A DNA stretch of 64,000 nucleotides, from NCBI GenBank assembly GCA_964538485.1, contig CAZIHJ010000003.1, positions 20,262-84,261 on the forward strand. The letters are read 5' to 3'. A model generated the notes under the pieces. It was not told the origin of the DNA, did no database searches, and saw only the letters and a list, made by a program, of their open reading frames with translations. How positions within the stretch are numbered: position 1 is the first letter of the stretch; the number at the start of each line of letters is the position of its first letter. The translations under genes and the position numbers were made by a program. Positions 26,439-34,758 of the stretch are shown here, piece by piece. The DNA is from JBJXHC01 sp964538485. GTDB taxonomy: Bacteria; Bacteroidota; Ignavibacteria; UBA10030; UBA6906.

Positions 26439-27134
26439 CTACAAATATCTGCTCTTGAACTTTTCATAGTCATTAATGATGAGCTTGCCCCGCTCAAGCT
26501 CCAGGTGCCCCTCGCGGATAAACGAATGGATCATGCGTGAGATCGTCTCACGTGATGTTCCGGCCATATTTGCGAGATCTTGCTGAAGCGGCAACTCATC
26601 GATCTCAACCCGTCCCTTACGGATCTTGCCGATATCGTCTGCCAACTGGAGAATTACGTTGGCGACACGTCCCGCGGCATCCTTCAGAGAAAGACTTTTT
26701 ATCTGCGCATCTGCTTTTCGCAGGCGCATAGTCAATTCCTTTAAGAGGGCAATTGCAACAGAGGGAAAGTCGTGGAGAAGTTTCAGGAAGTCACGGCGGT
26801 GAATCATGAACAACTCGGACTTCGAGATGGCAACGACGCTCGCGGAGCGGGCAAGTCCGTCGAGAATTGCCATCTCACCGAAAAAATCACTTTCGCCGAG
26901 AATGGAGAGGATCACCTCACGGCCATCATCGTCCATTCTGACGATCTTTACTTTGCCGGAAATGATGACGAAGAGTGCCGCTCCGGCCTCCTCCTCCAGG
27001 AGAATGATACTGCCTTTCTTGTATTTCTTTCGGACACCGACTTTCGCAATGGTTTCAAGATCCATTGCCTCAAGGTCGCAGAGGATGGGAACATTCCTGA
27101 GAAATTCGATTTCTTCTTTGGCGATTGTCGTCAG
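26439..27134 (-). CDS. Crp/Fnr-family transcriptional regulator (probable CTG start)
   Basis: Contains a cyclic-nucleotide-binding-type domain (GSIILLEEEAGAALFVI, FFGEMAILDGLARSASVVA) and a C-terminal winged helix with recognition helix AGTSRETISRMIHSF. The first ATG (27065) would remove the usual N-terminal helix. Upstream the frame stays open and encodes EEIEFLRNVPILCDLEAMD, which is family-like. No ATG, GTG or TTG exists there, but CTG at 27134 follows GAGGT at a spacing of four. I therefore place the start at 27134 (231 residues) and mark it as inferred. Ligand and targets are unknown; no FNR-type cysteine cluster is seen. Confidence 0.8.
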   Translation of the reverse strand: MTTIAKEEIEFLRNVPILCDLEAMDLETIAKVGVRKKYKKGSIILLEEEAGAALFVIISGKVKIVRMDDDGREVILSILGESDFFGEMAILDGLARSASVVAISKSELFMIHRRDFLKLLHDFPSVAIALLKELTMRLRKADAQIKSLSLKDAAGRVANVILQLADDIGKIRKGRVEIDELPLQQDLANMAGTSRETISRMIHSFIREGHLELERGKLIINDYEKFKSRYL

Positions 27135-27268
27135 AGTGACCTCATTGGGTAGTTGTATCGGCTGGAGGCGCAGTCACATTTATGCAAAATACCATCAGAA
27201 ATATAGTTTCTTGTGTGATGAAAGTCAAGGGAAGGAACGTTCACATGCCAGCCAATTCAGACGACGCT

Positions 27269-28063
27269 TCAGTCGGCCAGGATGAAGTATGTAAACAGAC
27301 CAAGACTGACCTGCGTTGCTGCGATACAGAGCGCGGCCGCAGTGTCGAAACGATTCGTGCGGTCAAGCAATGCCGGGTCGCGCGTAAAGCGATATACTGC
27401 GTAGTTGTCATCGGCTTTGAGTTTGAAGTGCGCCGCGAGAGCACCCGATATCACCGCCCCTGCCCCGGCAATGTATAACCGGAGTGGCGAGGCGCCTGCA
27501 TCATTGGAATAATTTATAAGGAGATTTTCCATCGGTGCTACAAGTGGATCGCGCTCGAGCTTCACCGATAGCGCGCCGGTTCCTGCAGAACGGAAATCAA
27601 TCACCATGCTCTCATACCCCGGTTTTCTCACGTGCAGTATTGCGTCACGGATCGAGCCGGGAGCATCAAATACCAGCGGGGTGGTTCCGAGAAGTGAATC
27701 GTCGAGAAAAACTTCCGCGTTGAATGGCTCCGATGTGATGAATGCTCTTGAGGCAAATGTATAATACAGGGTCTCCGGCATTGCTGCGAAGACGCCAATC
27801 GTATCTTGGATGTTCTCGCGGAGCCAGCTTTCATATTCGGGGTGAATAAGTGAAAGAGTGTATTGTCCCTCAGCCAGTTCGACCCGGATCGGAGTTGTTC
27901 CCTGTTGCACGCCATCAACAAAAACCATGGCACCGTCGGTGTCGGTAACAATTGTGCGCGGATAAATACAACGCTCGTACGTCATAGTCGAATCCTGACC
28001 CCGTAGCATTGATGATGCTGTACACAAGAAAAACAGCGTAACGCAAAAGAAGTAGTGTTTCAT
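27269..28063 (-). CDS. PEGA-domain envelope protein
   Basis: A 264-residue protein with an N-terminal signal peptide (MKHYFFCVTLFFLCTASS). Two PEGA repeats follow, GAMVFVDGVQQGTTPIRVEL near residue 43 and NAEVFLDDSLLGTTPLVFDA near residue 117. A hydrophobic segment (LYIAGAGAVISGALAAHF) lies near residue 195 and another at the C-terminus. PEGA domains are short surface or periplasmic beta modules with no fixed function. Its start overlaps the stop of the PQQ-propeller gene by four bases (ATGA), so the two are translationally coupled and probably act together. Confidence 0.8.
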   Translation of the reverse strand: MKHYFFCVTLFFLCTASSMLRGQDSTMTYERCIYPRTIVTDTDGAMVFVDGVQQGTTPIRVELAEGQYTLSLIHPEYESWLRENIQDTIGVFAAMPETLYYTFASRAFITSEPFNAEVFLDDSLLGTTPLVFDAPGSIRDAILHVRKPGYESMVIDFRSAGTGALSVKLERDPLVAPMENLLINYSNDAGASPLRLYIAGAGAVISGALAAHFKLKADDNYAVYRFTRDPALLDRTNRFDTAAALCIAATQVSLGLFTYFILAD

Positions 28064-29211
28064 TTCCTTGCTTCTCCAAAAGCCAGCACGAGCTTTTCGT
28101 CCGTTGCGATGAAGATTCTACCCTCGGAAAGTGCAGGTGAGGACTTAATGCGGCCGGGAACGGTTTCCCGCCAAAGAACTGTCCCGGTGGCAACATCAAG
28201 GGCAAGGAACTCCTTCTTAAGTGTTCCAACAAATACCGTTTGTCCGGATATCGCTGCGGAAGCATTCACCACTCCGCCAACATCGGTACTCCATGCAACG
28301 GTGCCGTCATGCCGGTGAATTGCGATCATCTGTCCGGCGGTTGTACCGAGAATGACACGGTCGTCTATTAATGCAGGAGTGGAATAGACGCTCGCGCCTG
28401 TTTCATGCTTCCAGCGTGCAGAGCCATCATGTACATTTACGGCAATAATGGCACCGCCGGTATTTCCAACGAACACAATTCCTTCGGCGATGCACGGGCT
28501 TGCCATGATGGCAGATCCCGAGTTCACACTCCATTGGAGCAGTCCCTTTTGCGCGTCGAGCGCATACAGCACGCCGTCATCGGCTCCAAACACCACCACC
28601 GCGCCGTCGCTGGACGGCGAGGAACGTATTCCTTTGCGAGTTGTGTTCTTCTCCAATTCAAACTTCCAGAGTTGATCCCCTGATTGGGCATCCACACAAA
28701 AGAAAGCTCCGCGCGTATTGCCGATATAAAGTCTGTTATCCAGCAACAGAGGAGAGACTTCTATATCGCCATAGTTTCTTTTCCATATCGCTTTTCCTTC
28801 GTTGAGATCAAAGGCAACCAGCGATTCATCGCTATTGGAGATGGGGATATACGCGATACCGGCTTCGTAGACAGGGGTGCCGTTGATTGCATCGCCAATA
28901 TCAATCCAGCCGACTCTTTTCCCGGTCCGTATGTTGATTGCGTGCAACTCACCGCGAAGATTACCAAGAATCAAAAAACTATCGATAACTATTGGAGAAC
29001 CGTTTCCCACCCCGCTGGTCACGTCATGCTCCCAGAGTTTAGAAAGGGGAGGAGTAACGGACGAAGTTGCATTACCGGTGCGGGTTGCCGTGCGTGCAAA
29101 CGTCGGCCAGTCGGTATCATCAACAACGGGTCGTTCCTGCAAGCGCAAACCGCCACAGCCGGAGAACACTGCAAGTATGACAATGAGTCTTCTCAATGCT
29201 AGAAATCCCAT
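28060..29211 (-). CDS. PQQ-repeat beta-propeller lipoprotein (BamB-like)
   Basis: A 383-residue protein. The N-terminus has a lipoprotein signal with lipobox FSGC near residue 19. The body is a seven- or eight-bladed propeller of PQQ-like repeats: GELHAINIRTGKRVG, SLVAFDLNEGKAIWKR, GAFFCVDAQSGDQLWKF and similar. The repeat type and lipid anchor are those of BamB, the lipoprotein partner of BamA in barrel insertion. Its start overlaps the end of the peptidase-propeller-barrel gene by 13 bases. A shared envelope complex is an inference from this coupling. Confidence 0.8.
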   Translation of the reverse strand: MGFLALRRLIVILAVFSGCGGLRLQERPVVDDTDWPTFARTATRTGNATSSVTPPLSKLWEHDVTSGVGNGSPIVIDSFLILGNLRGELHAINIRTGKRVGWIDIGDAINGTPVYEAGIAYIPISNSDESLVAFDLNEGKAIWKRNYGDIEVSPLLLDNRLYIGNTRGAFFCVDAQSGDQLWKFELEKNTTRKGIRSSPSSDGAVVVFGADDGVLYALDAQKGLLQWSVNSGSAIMASPCIAEGIVFVGNTGGAIIAVNVHDGSARWKHETGASVYSTPALIDDRVILGTTAGQMIAIHRHDGTVAWSTDVGGVVNASAAISGQTVFVGTLKKEFLALDVATGTVLWRETVPGRIKSSPALSEGRIFIATDEKLVLAFGEARK

Positions 29212-32021
29212 CCGAAAAACAACTGATGAAACAGTCCGCTTTGCATCGTGTGGAAATTATCCTCGATCCTCTTCCCGACATCATACCGCAGCACAAGGAA
29301 GCCCCCGAGATTCATGCGCAGTCCGCCCCCCACGCTTCCCAGGGTCTCGGTATACTCGTCGTCCCACGCGTTTCCGGCATCAAAAAATAGCGCGCCGCGA
29401 ATCGACCAGAAGCTCAACCCCACGAACGGAAAGCGGATCGCCAACTGGTCGATAAACGGAAAGCGAAGTTCCTGACTTGCCAGCCAGAGTTTTTCCCCGC
29501 GAATCGACCAGCGCGGAAAACCGCGCAAGTCCCAACTCCCGCCCATCACAAACCGGCGCGATTCCTTTCCATCATTATAGAAGAGCCATGCACGCGATGC
29601 AAATGTGCTGCGTTGCGACAGTCTGAAATAGTGCCGGTAGTCGATAATGGCCGTGTAGTAATTGACATTGGAGTATTGAATGTCAGAAGTAAAGGCAAGG
29701 GTCAGGTTGAACCTGCTGCCATCCAGTGGTCCGCTTGGTCCCCACAAGGAGTTGTCATGAGTGAATGAAACCGAATTCGAGAGGAGCAGTGCCTTCCTGT
29801 CCTCAATGATGATGTCAACATCCTTGTTGGAATTGCTCAAGCTCACCGCGGTTTCGATCCGCTGGAATTTTGTGAGTGGATAACTCAATGCGAAGTATCC
29901 GCCAAATACGCGCTCAAAATAAAATTCGTCCTTGTCTGTCAGATCGTAACGCCTGCCACTGAAACGATAAATGCCATAGGCGTAGTTTGTCCGCTGGCTC
30001 AGTGACACGCGCGAGATTGCCACATTAAAGCTGGAGAGAAGCTCGTCCTGCGATTGCGCGGTATTATACAGCAGGAAATAATACTGGTCGTTCCCGAGCA
30101 AATCGCTGAGCCCGACAAACGCGCCGCCGGATGTTCCGAACACCGGATCCGTGGAGATGGCGCTCTGGGCTATATCCAGACTGTATTCGCCTTGGTACTT
30201 CAATGTCTTGACTTCCGAAACACCTGCAATGGACCTGGCCTCCCAGGGTTTTTCCCGGTTGTAGAGATCAACAAGGCGCACAGTCGTTGATGTGTCGAAC
30301 GTCGCTTCAATGTTCTTCAACATGCGTATCTGGAAACTGAATTTCTCAAACGCGGCGAAGACCAGGTCGCCGTCTTTTGTCCAGGTCGGGTCAAATGCTG
30401 CTGTGGTAAAGTGTGTCACCTTGGTCATGGAGCGCATGCCGCCAGGGTGTCTCTTCTCCATATCCATCATCCAGATATTCTGTGCACCATCGGTGTCGCA
30501 TGTAAATGCCAGCCGGGTTCCGTCCTTTGACCAGGCGGGTGATCCGGTATTTTCGTTGCCGAACGTGAGATAGTCGATCGTACCGGATACCATGTCATAG
30601 AGAAACAGATTGTGTTTGCCGTTCTTGCCATGCGGACTTCGATCCGAACTGAAGGCGATCTTATCGCCATGCGGCGACCAGGCCGGATCCCGATCGTCAT
30701 AATAGTCATTGGTGAGTTTGCGAAGGTTGCGGCTCTCGATATCAAGCACATACAAATCGTTATTGCCGCTCATGTCAATGGAAGAGAAAGCGATGCGCTT
30801 GCCGTCGGGTGACCAGGATGTTGAGCCGATGCCGACCAACTGCCGGAAGCGGAATGTCTCAATGATCCTCTCCTGCATAAGGTCATACAAATGCAGTACA
30901 TCGCTTTCGCCACTCTTGGTAACGAATGCCAGCACACCTTCACGCGAAATATCCATGCGCGTGCGGAAAGGATGGAACGTTTCAAAGTCATCCGACTTCT
31001 CTCCCTGCAGGACGTTTGTTGCAGAAGCATCGGGTCGTTCATCGTTCAGCGATTTCTTGAAGATGCCGGTGTAGCCTGTCTGGTTGCCGATAAAGTAGAC
31101 GTCCCGCGTCGAGTCCCGTTCGAACACCACGGGCTTGGCATTGAATCCTTCCTTCACCACGTTGATCGTTGTGCTGCTTGGCGTATCGTATTTGGCAAGG
31201 AGCGGGTAGTATTTTTTCTTGAGCGCATACAACCACTCTTCATCAAACTCCTTGTAGTTCTTCCCGAGCGTCATCTTGAACACTTCGCTGAAGCTGCCCA
31301 CCTTCCAGAAGTTTTCCATGAGCAACAGAATTTTCTCTTTGCCATACTTCTCGCCGATGTACTCCAGCACTGCCTGTCCTTCCTTGTACATCAGGAACGA
31401 ACCGTAAATGCGATCCATGTCGTCAACGCCCACGACGATATCGCTCAACACGGCATCCCGCATCACCATTTCGGCCTGGGTATCCCATTCTGTTGACCAA
31501 TATTCTGCAAGGCCCTCGGTAAACCAGAGAGGTGGAAAGCGGTCCTGCGTTTTGCGGTGATCAATAAGGACGCGAGAAATCTTGCTGTGCATGAACACAT
31601 GCACGAGCTCGTGGCGTATCACGTGTCGGAATTGGAACGTTGAACCGTCGGAGGGAATGACGACGCGGCCTTTGAGGAATTCAAAGAAGCCGCCCACGCC
31701 TTCGGGGATGAAGCCACCTGTGGTATTCGTTTGTTGGAAATGGAGGTGCGAACTGTAGAAGATGAGCGGAACGCGGTTGTTGAGTGAGTGATTGAATTTT
31801 GTTTCGAGTTCTTTGAAGGCCTCCTCGGCGAAAAACGCGCCGCGCTCAGCGAGGTCTTTCATCTCCGGATAATAATAGATATCGAAGTGCTCGGTCTTGA
31901 GAACATGCCAGTCGAATGCCGTGTACTGCACCTTGTTGCGGCCGAAATAAAAGAATTGCGCCACGGCGGTGGAAGAAGAGAGAAGGAGGAGAACGGCGAA
32001 CAACAGCTGGAAACGACGCAT
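29199..32021 (-). CDS. Peptidase MA-like + TolB propeller + Omp85-type barrel fusion
   Basis: Three domains in one 940-residue chain. After a signal peptide (residues 1-22) comes a gluzincin-like domain with HELVH at 137-141 and third ligand Glu169 in FTEGLAEYW. Residues about 290-600 form a TolB/PD40 propeller with WSPDGKRIAF, WSPHGDKIAF and WSKDGTRLAF. Residues about 640-940 are a surface-antigen barrel (RFVMGGSWDLRGFPRW, ALFFDAGNAWDD) ending in Phe. The result is an outer-membrane barrel with a periplasmic or surface propeller and a putative zinc protease. I prefer ATG at 32021; a GTG six codons upstream is possible. Substrate and role unknown. Confidence 0.85.
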   Translation of the reverse strand: MRRFQLLFAVLLLLSSSTAVAQFFYFGRNKVQYTAFDWHVLKTEHFDIYYYPEMKDLAERGAFFAEEAFKELETKFNHSLNNRVPLIFYSSHLHFQQTNTTGGFIPEGVGGFFEFLKGRVVIPSDGSTFQFRHVIRHELVHVFMHSKISRVLIDHRKTQDRFPPLWFTEGLAEYWSTEWDTQAEMVMRDAVLSDIVVGVDDMDRIYGSFLMYKEGQAVLEYIGEKYGKEKILLLMENFWKVGSFSEVFKMTLGKNYKEFDEEWLYALKKKYYPLLAKYDTPSSTTINVVKEGFNAKPVVFERDSTRDVYFIGNQTGYTGIFKKSLNDERPDASATNVLQGEKSDDFETFHPFRTRMDISREGVLAFVTKSGESDVLHLYDLMQERIIETFRFRQLVGIGSTSWSPDGKRIAFSSIDMSGNNDLYVLDIESRNLRKLTNDYYDDRDPAWSPHGDKIAFSSDRSPHGKNGKHNLFLYDMVSGTIDYLTFGNENTGSPAWSKDGTRLAFTCDTDGAQNIWMMDMEKRHPGGMRSMTKVTHFTTAAFDPTWTKDGDLVFAAFEKFSFQIRMLKNIEATFDTSTTVRLVDLYNREKPWEARSIAGVSEVKTLKYQGEYSLDIAQSAISTDPVFGTSGGAFVGLSDLLGNDQYYFLLYNTAQSQDELLSSFNVAISRVSLSQRTNYAYGIYRFSGRRYDLTDKDEFYFERVFGGYFALSYPLTKFQRIETAVSLSNSNKDVDIIIEDRKALLLSNSVSFTHDNSLWGPSGPLDGSRFNLTLAFTSDIQYSNVNYYTAIIDYRHYFRLSQRSTFASRAWLFYNDGKESRRFVMGGSWDLRGFPRWSIRGEKLWLASQELRFPFIDQLAIRFPFVGLSFWSIRGALFFDAGNAWDDEYTETLGSVGGGLRMNLGGFLVLRYDVGKRIEDNFHTMQSGLFHQLFFGWDF

Positions 32022-32259
32022 CACAGTCCCGTCAGTCACGAATAGCCAATGGAGGAAGATGAGGATGGTGGTTCATTAAAAGTATAGGAAGAATGGAGGG
32101 AAGTTGCAAGGAGGGTGCGGCGTTGTTATATCTGTATAGTGCGGTTAGGCGACATTATGTCGTTATTCTCGAATGTGGGTCATGCCGAATATAGCCGAAC
32201 TTGCAAAGGAAGGCACCCGAATCTTACAGAGTTTTCTGCGGAGAGTCAAGAAAATGGTT

Positions 32260-32288
32260 GTCACTTTCTTTCCGAGAAAGAAAGTGAC
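32260..32288. repeat. 13-bp perfect hairpin
   Basis: Inverted repeat GTCACTTTCTTTC/GAAAGAAAGTGAC around a three-base CGA spacer. It is very stable. On the minus strand it is followed by AACCATTTTCTTGA, a weak T-rich stretch, so it might end the SGNH transcript. It also resembles dispersed repeats, which would need a genome-wide check. Confidence 0.7.
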
Positions 32289-32346
32289 CAAAGAAATCCT
32301 TCCGCAATCGCAACACACAGCAAATGTAACACCGTCGTGGTTAAGG

Positions 32347-32410
32347 TGCGATTCTGGTTGTCGAACGTATTGGGTTCTTTAGTGTTTAGTGTAATGTCAC
32401 CAGAATCGCA
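32347..32410. repeat. 12-bp inverted repeat with 40-base loop
   Basis: Arms TGCGATTCTGGT (32347-32358) and ACCAGAATCGCA (32399-32410) are perfect complements. The loop is AT-rich. Two long perfect palindromes within 150 bases suggest a small non-autonomous element or a structured RNA. Confidence 0.6.
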
Positions 32411-32532
32411 AAGCTCGGTCTGAATCTCCTCGCACACAGCCAGCGATTGCGGACATCTGGGATAAAAGGAGACAAGCCGTCAAACTTCTTGCCAAGAGAG
32501 ATTAGGGTGAGTTCTAATCTATCCATCAGCAT

Positions 32533-32560
32533 CTTGGCGATACTTTGCGTCTTTGCGTGA
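32533..32560. repeat. Degenerate TTTGCG repeat tract
   Basis: The stretch contains CTTTGCG twice (ACTTTGCGTCTTTGCG) preceded by CTTGGCGATA. Such CTTTGCGTC-type tracts commonly recur between genes in environmental genomes. It lies just past the stop codon of the SGNH gene. Confidence 0.4.
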
Positions 32561-32566
32561 GGCCTA

Positions 32567-33541
32567 CTACGGCTCGTCGAGCGTGGCGGCTACCACTGCG
32601 TGGCCTCTGCTCGACAAATGCATATGGTCGCCGTACAAGAATAATTCGCGCGATGCCACTCCTGATCCGGCAAACTGGTCGAAGAGATCAATGACCGGGA
32701 TGCCATTCTGTTTCATTGCAGATCGAATCATCTCTTGTGGCAACAGCAACGATGTAGTCTTCATCCTCACCTGATACTCGTACGGGATCAATACCACAGT
32801 CACGGGAAGGCCACTCTGCTCAATGCTCTTGACAAGCTCAACAAGTTCAGTCATTGCTCGTGTTGCTTCTGATGTCCCTCGCTCATAATATCCAAAGTCA
32901 TACTCGAAATATGTCTTGCTCCGGTCAAACAAAATATTCTTCAACCAAAGATAGAGCTTTGAATAGTTACGGAAGAATGCGAGATATTCATTTGATCCGA
33001 CAGCAAGCGGTTCAGTGCCATAAAAATCGTTGAGGGAGTAGCAGATGAGAACGCGACGAATTGTCGGGTCATGGCGCAGCACCGTTGTAGCGACGTCCGC
33101 GTATTCATGTACGGAGTATCCCACAGCGCCGGTATTGATGACACGCCATTGAGGATGTGCGTGCTGGACGCGTCCAGCGAACGTACTTTCCGCCTCAACA
33201 CCGACACCGAACAGCACCGAGTCACCAATCAACAGCAGTGTTGAGTCTGCCGTTGCCGGCGCGCCAATATCGCGAAACCCCTCATGGTTGATACGCACTT
33301 CGGTGCCGAATGACACACCTGTTGCATCGGGTTGCCAGCCAAACGTTGAACCGAAGGCATGTTCGCGAACGAGATGACGTTCCGTCCCCTGGAAATTGAT
33401 CCCGGGAAAGAACAGGCGGACAATAAACTCTGCCAACAGAAGGATGATGACAACAAAAAGGAAGGAATAGAGTGAAAGGAGGAGTTTGCTTCTCACAGAT
33501 TCGTCCGACTGTACAGCCAACGGATCACCATGACGTCCCAT
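32567..33541 (-). CDS. Membrane-anchored SGNH/GDSL hydrolase
   Basis: A 324-residue protein with one N-terminal membrane segment (LLLSLYSFLFVVIILLLAEF, about residues 20-40). The SGNH catalytic blocks follow: LLIGDSVLFGVGV with the nucleophile Ser, GAVGYSVHEY with the Gly, YSLNDF with the Asn, and DHMHLSSRGH with the Asp-His pair. SGNH proteins of this build often esterify or de-esterify cell-surface polysaccharides; the substrate here is unknown. Its first 17 bases overlap the end of a 33-residue membrane-protein gene. Confidence 0.85.
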   Translation of the reverse strand: MGRHGDPLAVQSDESVRSKLLLSLYSFLFVVIILLLAEFIVRLFFPGINFQGTERHLVREHAFGSTFGWQPDATGVSFGTEVRINHEGFRDIGAPATADSTLLLIGDSVLFGVGVEAESTFAGRVQHAHPQWRVINTGAVGYSVHEYADVATTVLRHDPTIRRVLICYSLNDFYGTEPLAVGSNEYLAFFRNYSKLYLWLKNILFDRSKTYFEYDFGYYERGTSEATRAMTELVELVKSIEQSGLPVTVVLIPYEYQVRMKTTSLLLPQEMIRSAMKQNGIPVIDLFDQFAGSGVASRELFLYGDHMHLSSRGHAVVAATLDEP

Positions 33542-33626
33542 CGCGGAACACGTTTACCCAGACGAGAATAATCAGCATGACGATTGCGACGAGAATGGAG
33601 ATTTTATGTTCTTTGGATAAGCTCAT
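33525..33626 (-). CDS. Very small single-pass membrane protein
   Basis: A 33-residue open frame starting MSLSKEHKI and ending RDGTSW. Its middle is a continuous hydrophobic helix (ISILVAIVMLIILVWVNVF), with a positive N-terminus, so the N-end should face the cytoplasm. GGAAG lies about five bases upstream of the ATG. Its end overlaps the SGNH hydrolase start by 17 bases, which suggests translational coupling. Too short for family assignment. Good ribosome site, membrane-like composition and overlap all support it as real. Confidence 0.6.
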   Translation of the reverse strand: MSLSKEHKISILVAIVMLIILVWVNVFRDGTSW

Positions 33627-33683
33627 AGGACTTCCAGGATGCGGATGTTGAATTGAGACCGTGATGCATCATTTTGTGGTTGC

Positions 33684-34733
33684 TCAAATTTTAGAGAGTT
33701 CGTTCTTGAGATGATCAATTACCGCAACGGGCATCGGGTCCTCTTTGTGGAGGATTGCGAGGTAATAGCTCACCCAGTCGCCGAGATACACGAGTGAAAA
33801 CATTCGTGCCAGCAGTGACGTTCCCTCGCTCCAAACTTCGGTTATGCGCGTAGTGTGTTCGCCGATGATTTGCTTTGTAATGTCCATGCGATACGCGATG
33901 CGTTTGTGATCGCCTTTGTCCCGGAGGAAGAAGACTTGCGTCTCTCGCATCATCTCGGAGAGTACCTTCCAGCCAACGAGTTCGTTGTGGTTCATTTCAG
34001 GGAGGACGTGACCGAAGAGCAATGATTTGGCATTCTCTGCGATCTGTCCGCGCCAGCGTGTGTTCACAGCATCAAATCGCTCGGTCGATGAATAGACAAC
34101 ACCCGGTCGTCCCTTCAATTGCGCAGCAAGCTGCAGCGCCATATTCGTTGATTCATCAGGCGTACCATATTCCGTCGACTTCTCCTCGAGTAGTTTGATG
34201 GTTTCCCGAATGTCCCGGGTTTTGTTCTTGATGAACCCCATCTTGCCCAATGCGATAAGAAGAGGGAAGAACGAATACCCCAGCGCGCATCGCGGTGGCA
34301 AACCACCGGGGATGGTAATTAGCGGTGTACGCTTTGCCTTCGCCAGTTTTGCAGTCACCCCATTGGAAGAGATACAGAGAATTTTTGCCCGTCGTTTGAT
34401 TGCCTCCCGATGCGCGGCGTTTGTTTCTTCCGTGTTGCCCGAGTAGCTCGAAATAATGACAAGAGTCTTCGTACCGACGAATTTCGGCAGCGAATAACTC
34501 CTGTTTACTGTAAACGGGACGGTAAGTTCATCAGCGAGATAACTCTTGAGCAAATCGCCGCCGATTGCCGAACCACCCAAACCGCACAAGACGATATTCT
34601 CAATTCCTTTTGACGGTAACCTGACGTTTGCAGCATTGCCGATCTTGGCTGCTTCTTGCGCCTGTGAAGGAAATTGTTTGATGAGATTGTACACATTGGA
34701 AACATCGACAGCAAAGATTTCTTCAAACCTCAT
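33684..34733 (-). CDS. Bifunctional phosphoglucose/phosphomannose isomerase
   Basis: Interconverts glucose-6-P, mannose-6-P and fructose-6-P. Of 349 residues, it belongs to the small SIS-domain family found in archaea and some bacteria, not the large Pgi family. Marks are CGLGGSAIGGDLLKSY near residue 50, ISSYSGNTEETN for phosphosugar binding, and PGGLPPRCALGYSFFP. MNHNELVGW near the C-terminal part is also typical. It is the last gene of an operon with ptsI, ptsH and isoprenoid genes; it may feed sugar phosphates to the SGNH/polysaccharide genes next door. Confidence 0.92.
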   Translation of the reverse strand: MRFEEIFAVDVSNVYNLIKQFPSQAQEAAKIGNAANVRLPSKGIENIVLCGLGGSAIGGDLLKSYLADELTVPFTVNRSYSLPKFVGTKTLVIISSYSGNTEETNAAHREAIKRRAKILCISSNGVTAKLAKAKRTPLITIPGGLPPRCALGYSFFPLLIALGKMGFIKNKTRDIRETIKLLEEKSTEYGTPDESTNMALQLAAQLKGRPGVVYSSTERFDAVNTRWRGQIAENAKSLLFGHVLPEMNHNELVGWKVLSEMMRETQVFFLRDKGDHKRIAYRMDITKQIIGEHTTRITEVWSEGTSLLARMFSLVYLGDWVSYYLAILHKEDPMPVAVIDHLKNELSKI

Positions 34734-34758
34734 TGGACTCGCCTCTTTATTGTTCGCA

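Larger units (their letters stand above)
32022..32566. other. Gene-free repeat-rich island
   Basis: About 545 bases between two minus-strand genes. I see no convincing gene. Reading from low to high, it holds a small palindrome CGACAT-T-ATGTCG (32150-32162), a 13-bp perfect hairpin (32260-32288), a 12-bp inverted repeat with a 40-base loop (32347-32410) and a degenerate TTTGCG tract (32533-32560). Two short open frames cross it, but both run over the palindromes and look accidental. It must also hold the promoter of the peptidase-barrel operon. Confidence 0.55.

Noticed and set aside
32115..32423. Two overlapping plus-strand frames in the repeat island (32115-32423 and 32173-32382)
   Set aside because: Both run straight across the 13-bp and 12-bp palindromes, have no family features and no convincing ribosome site.
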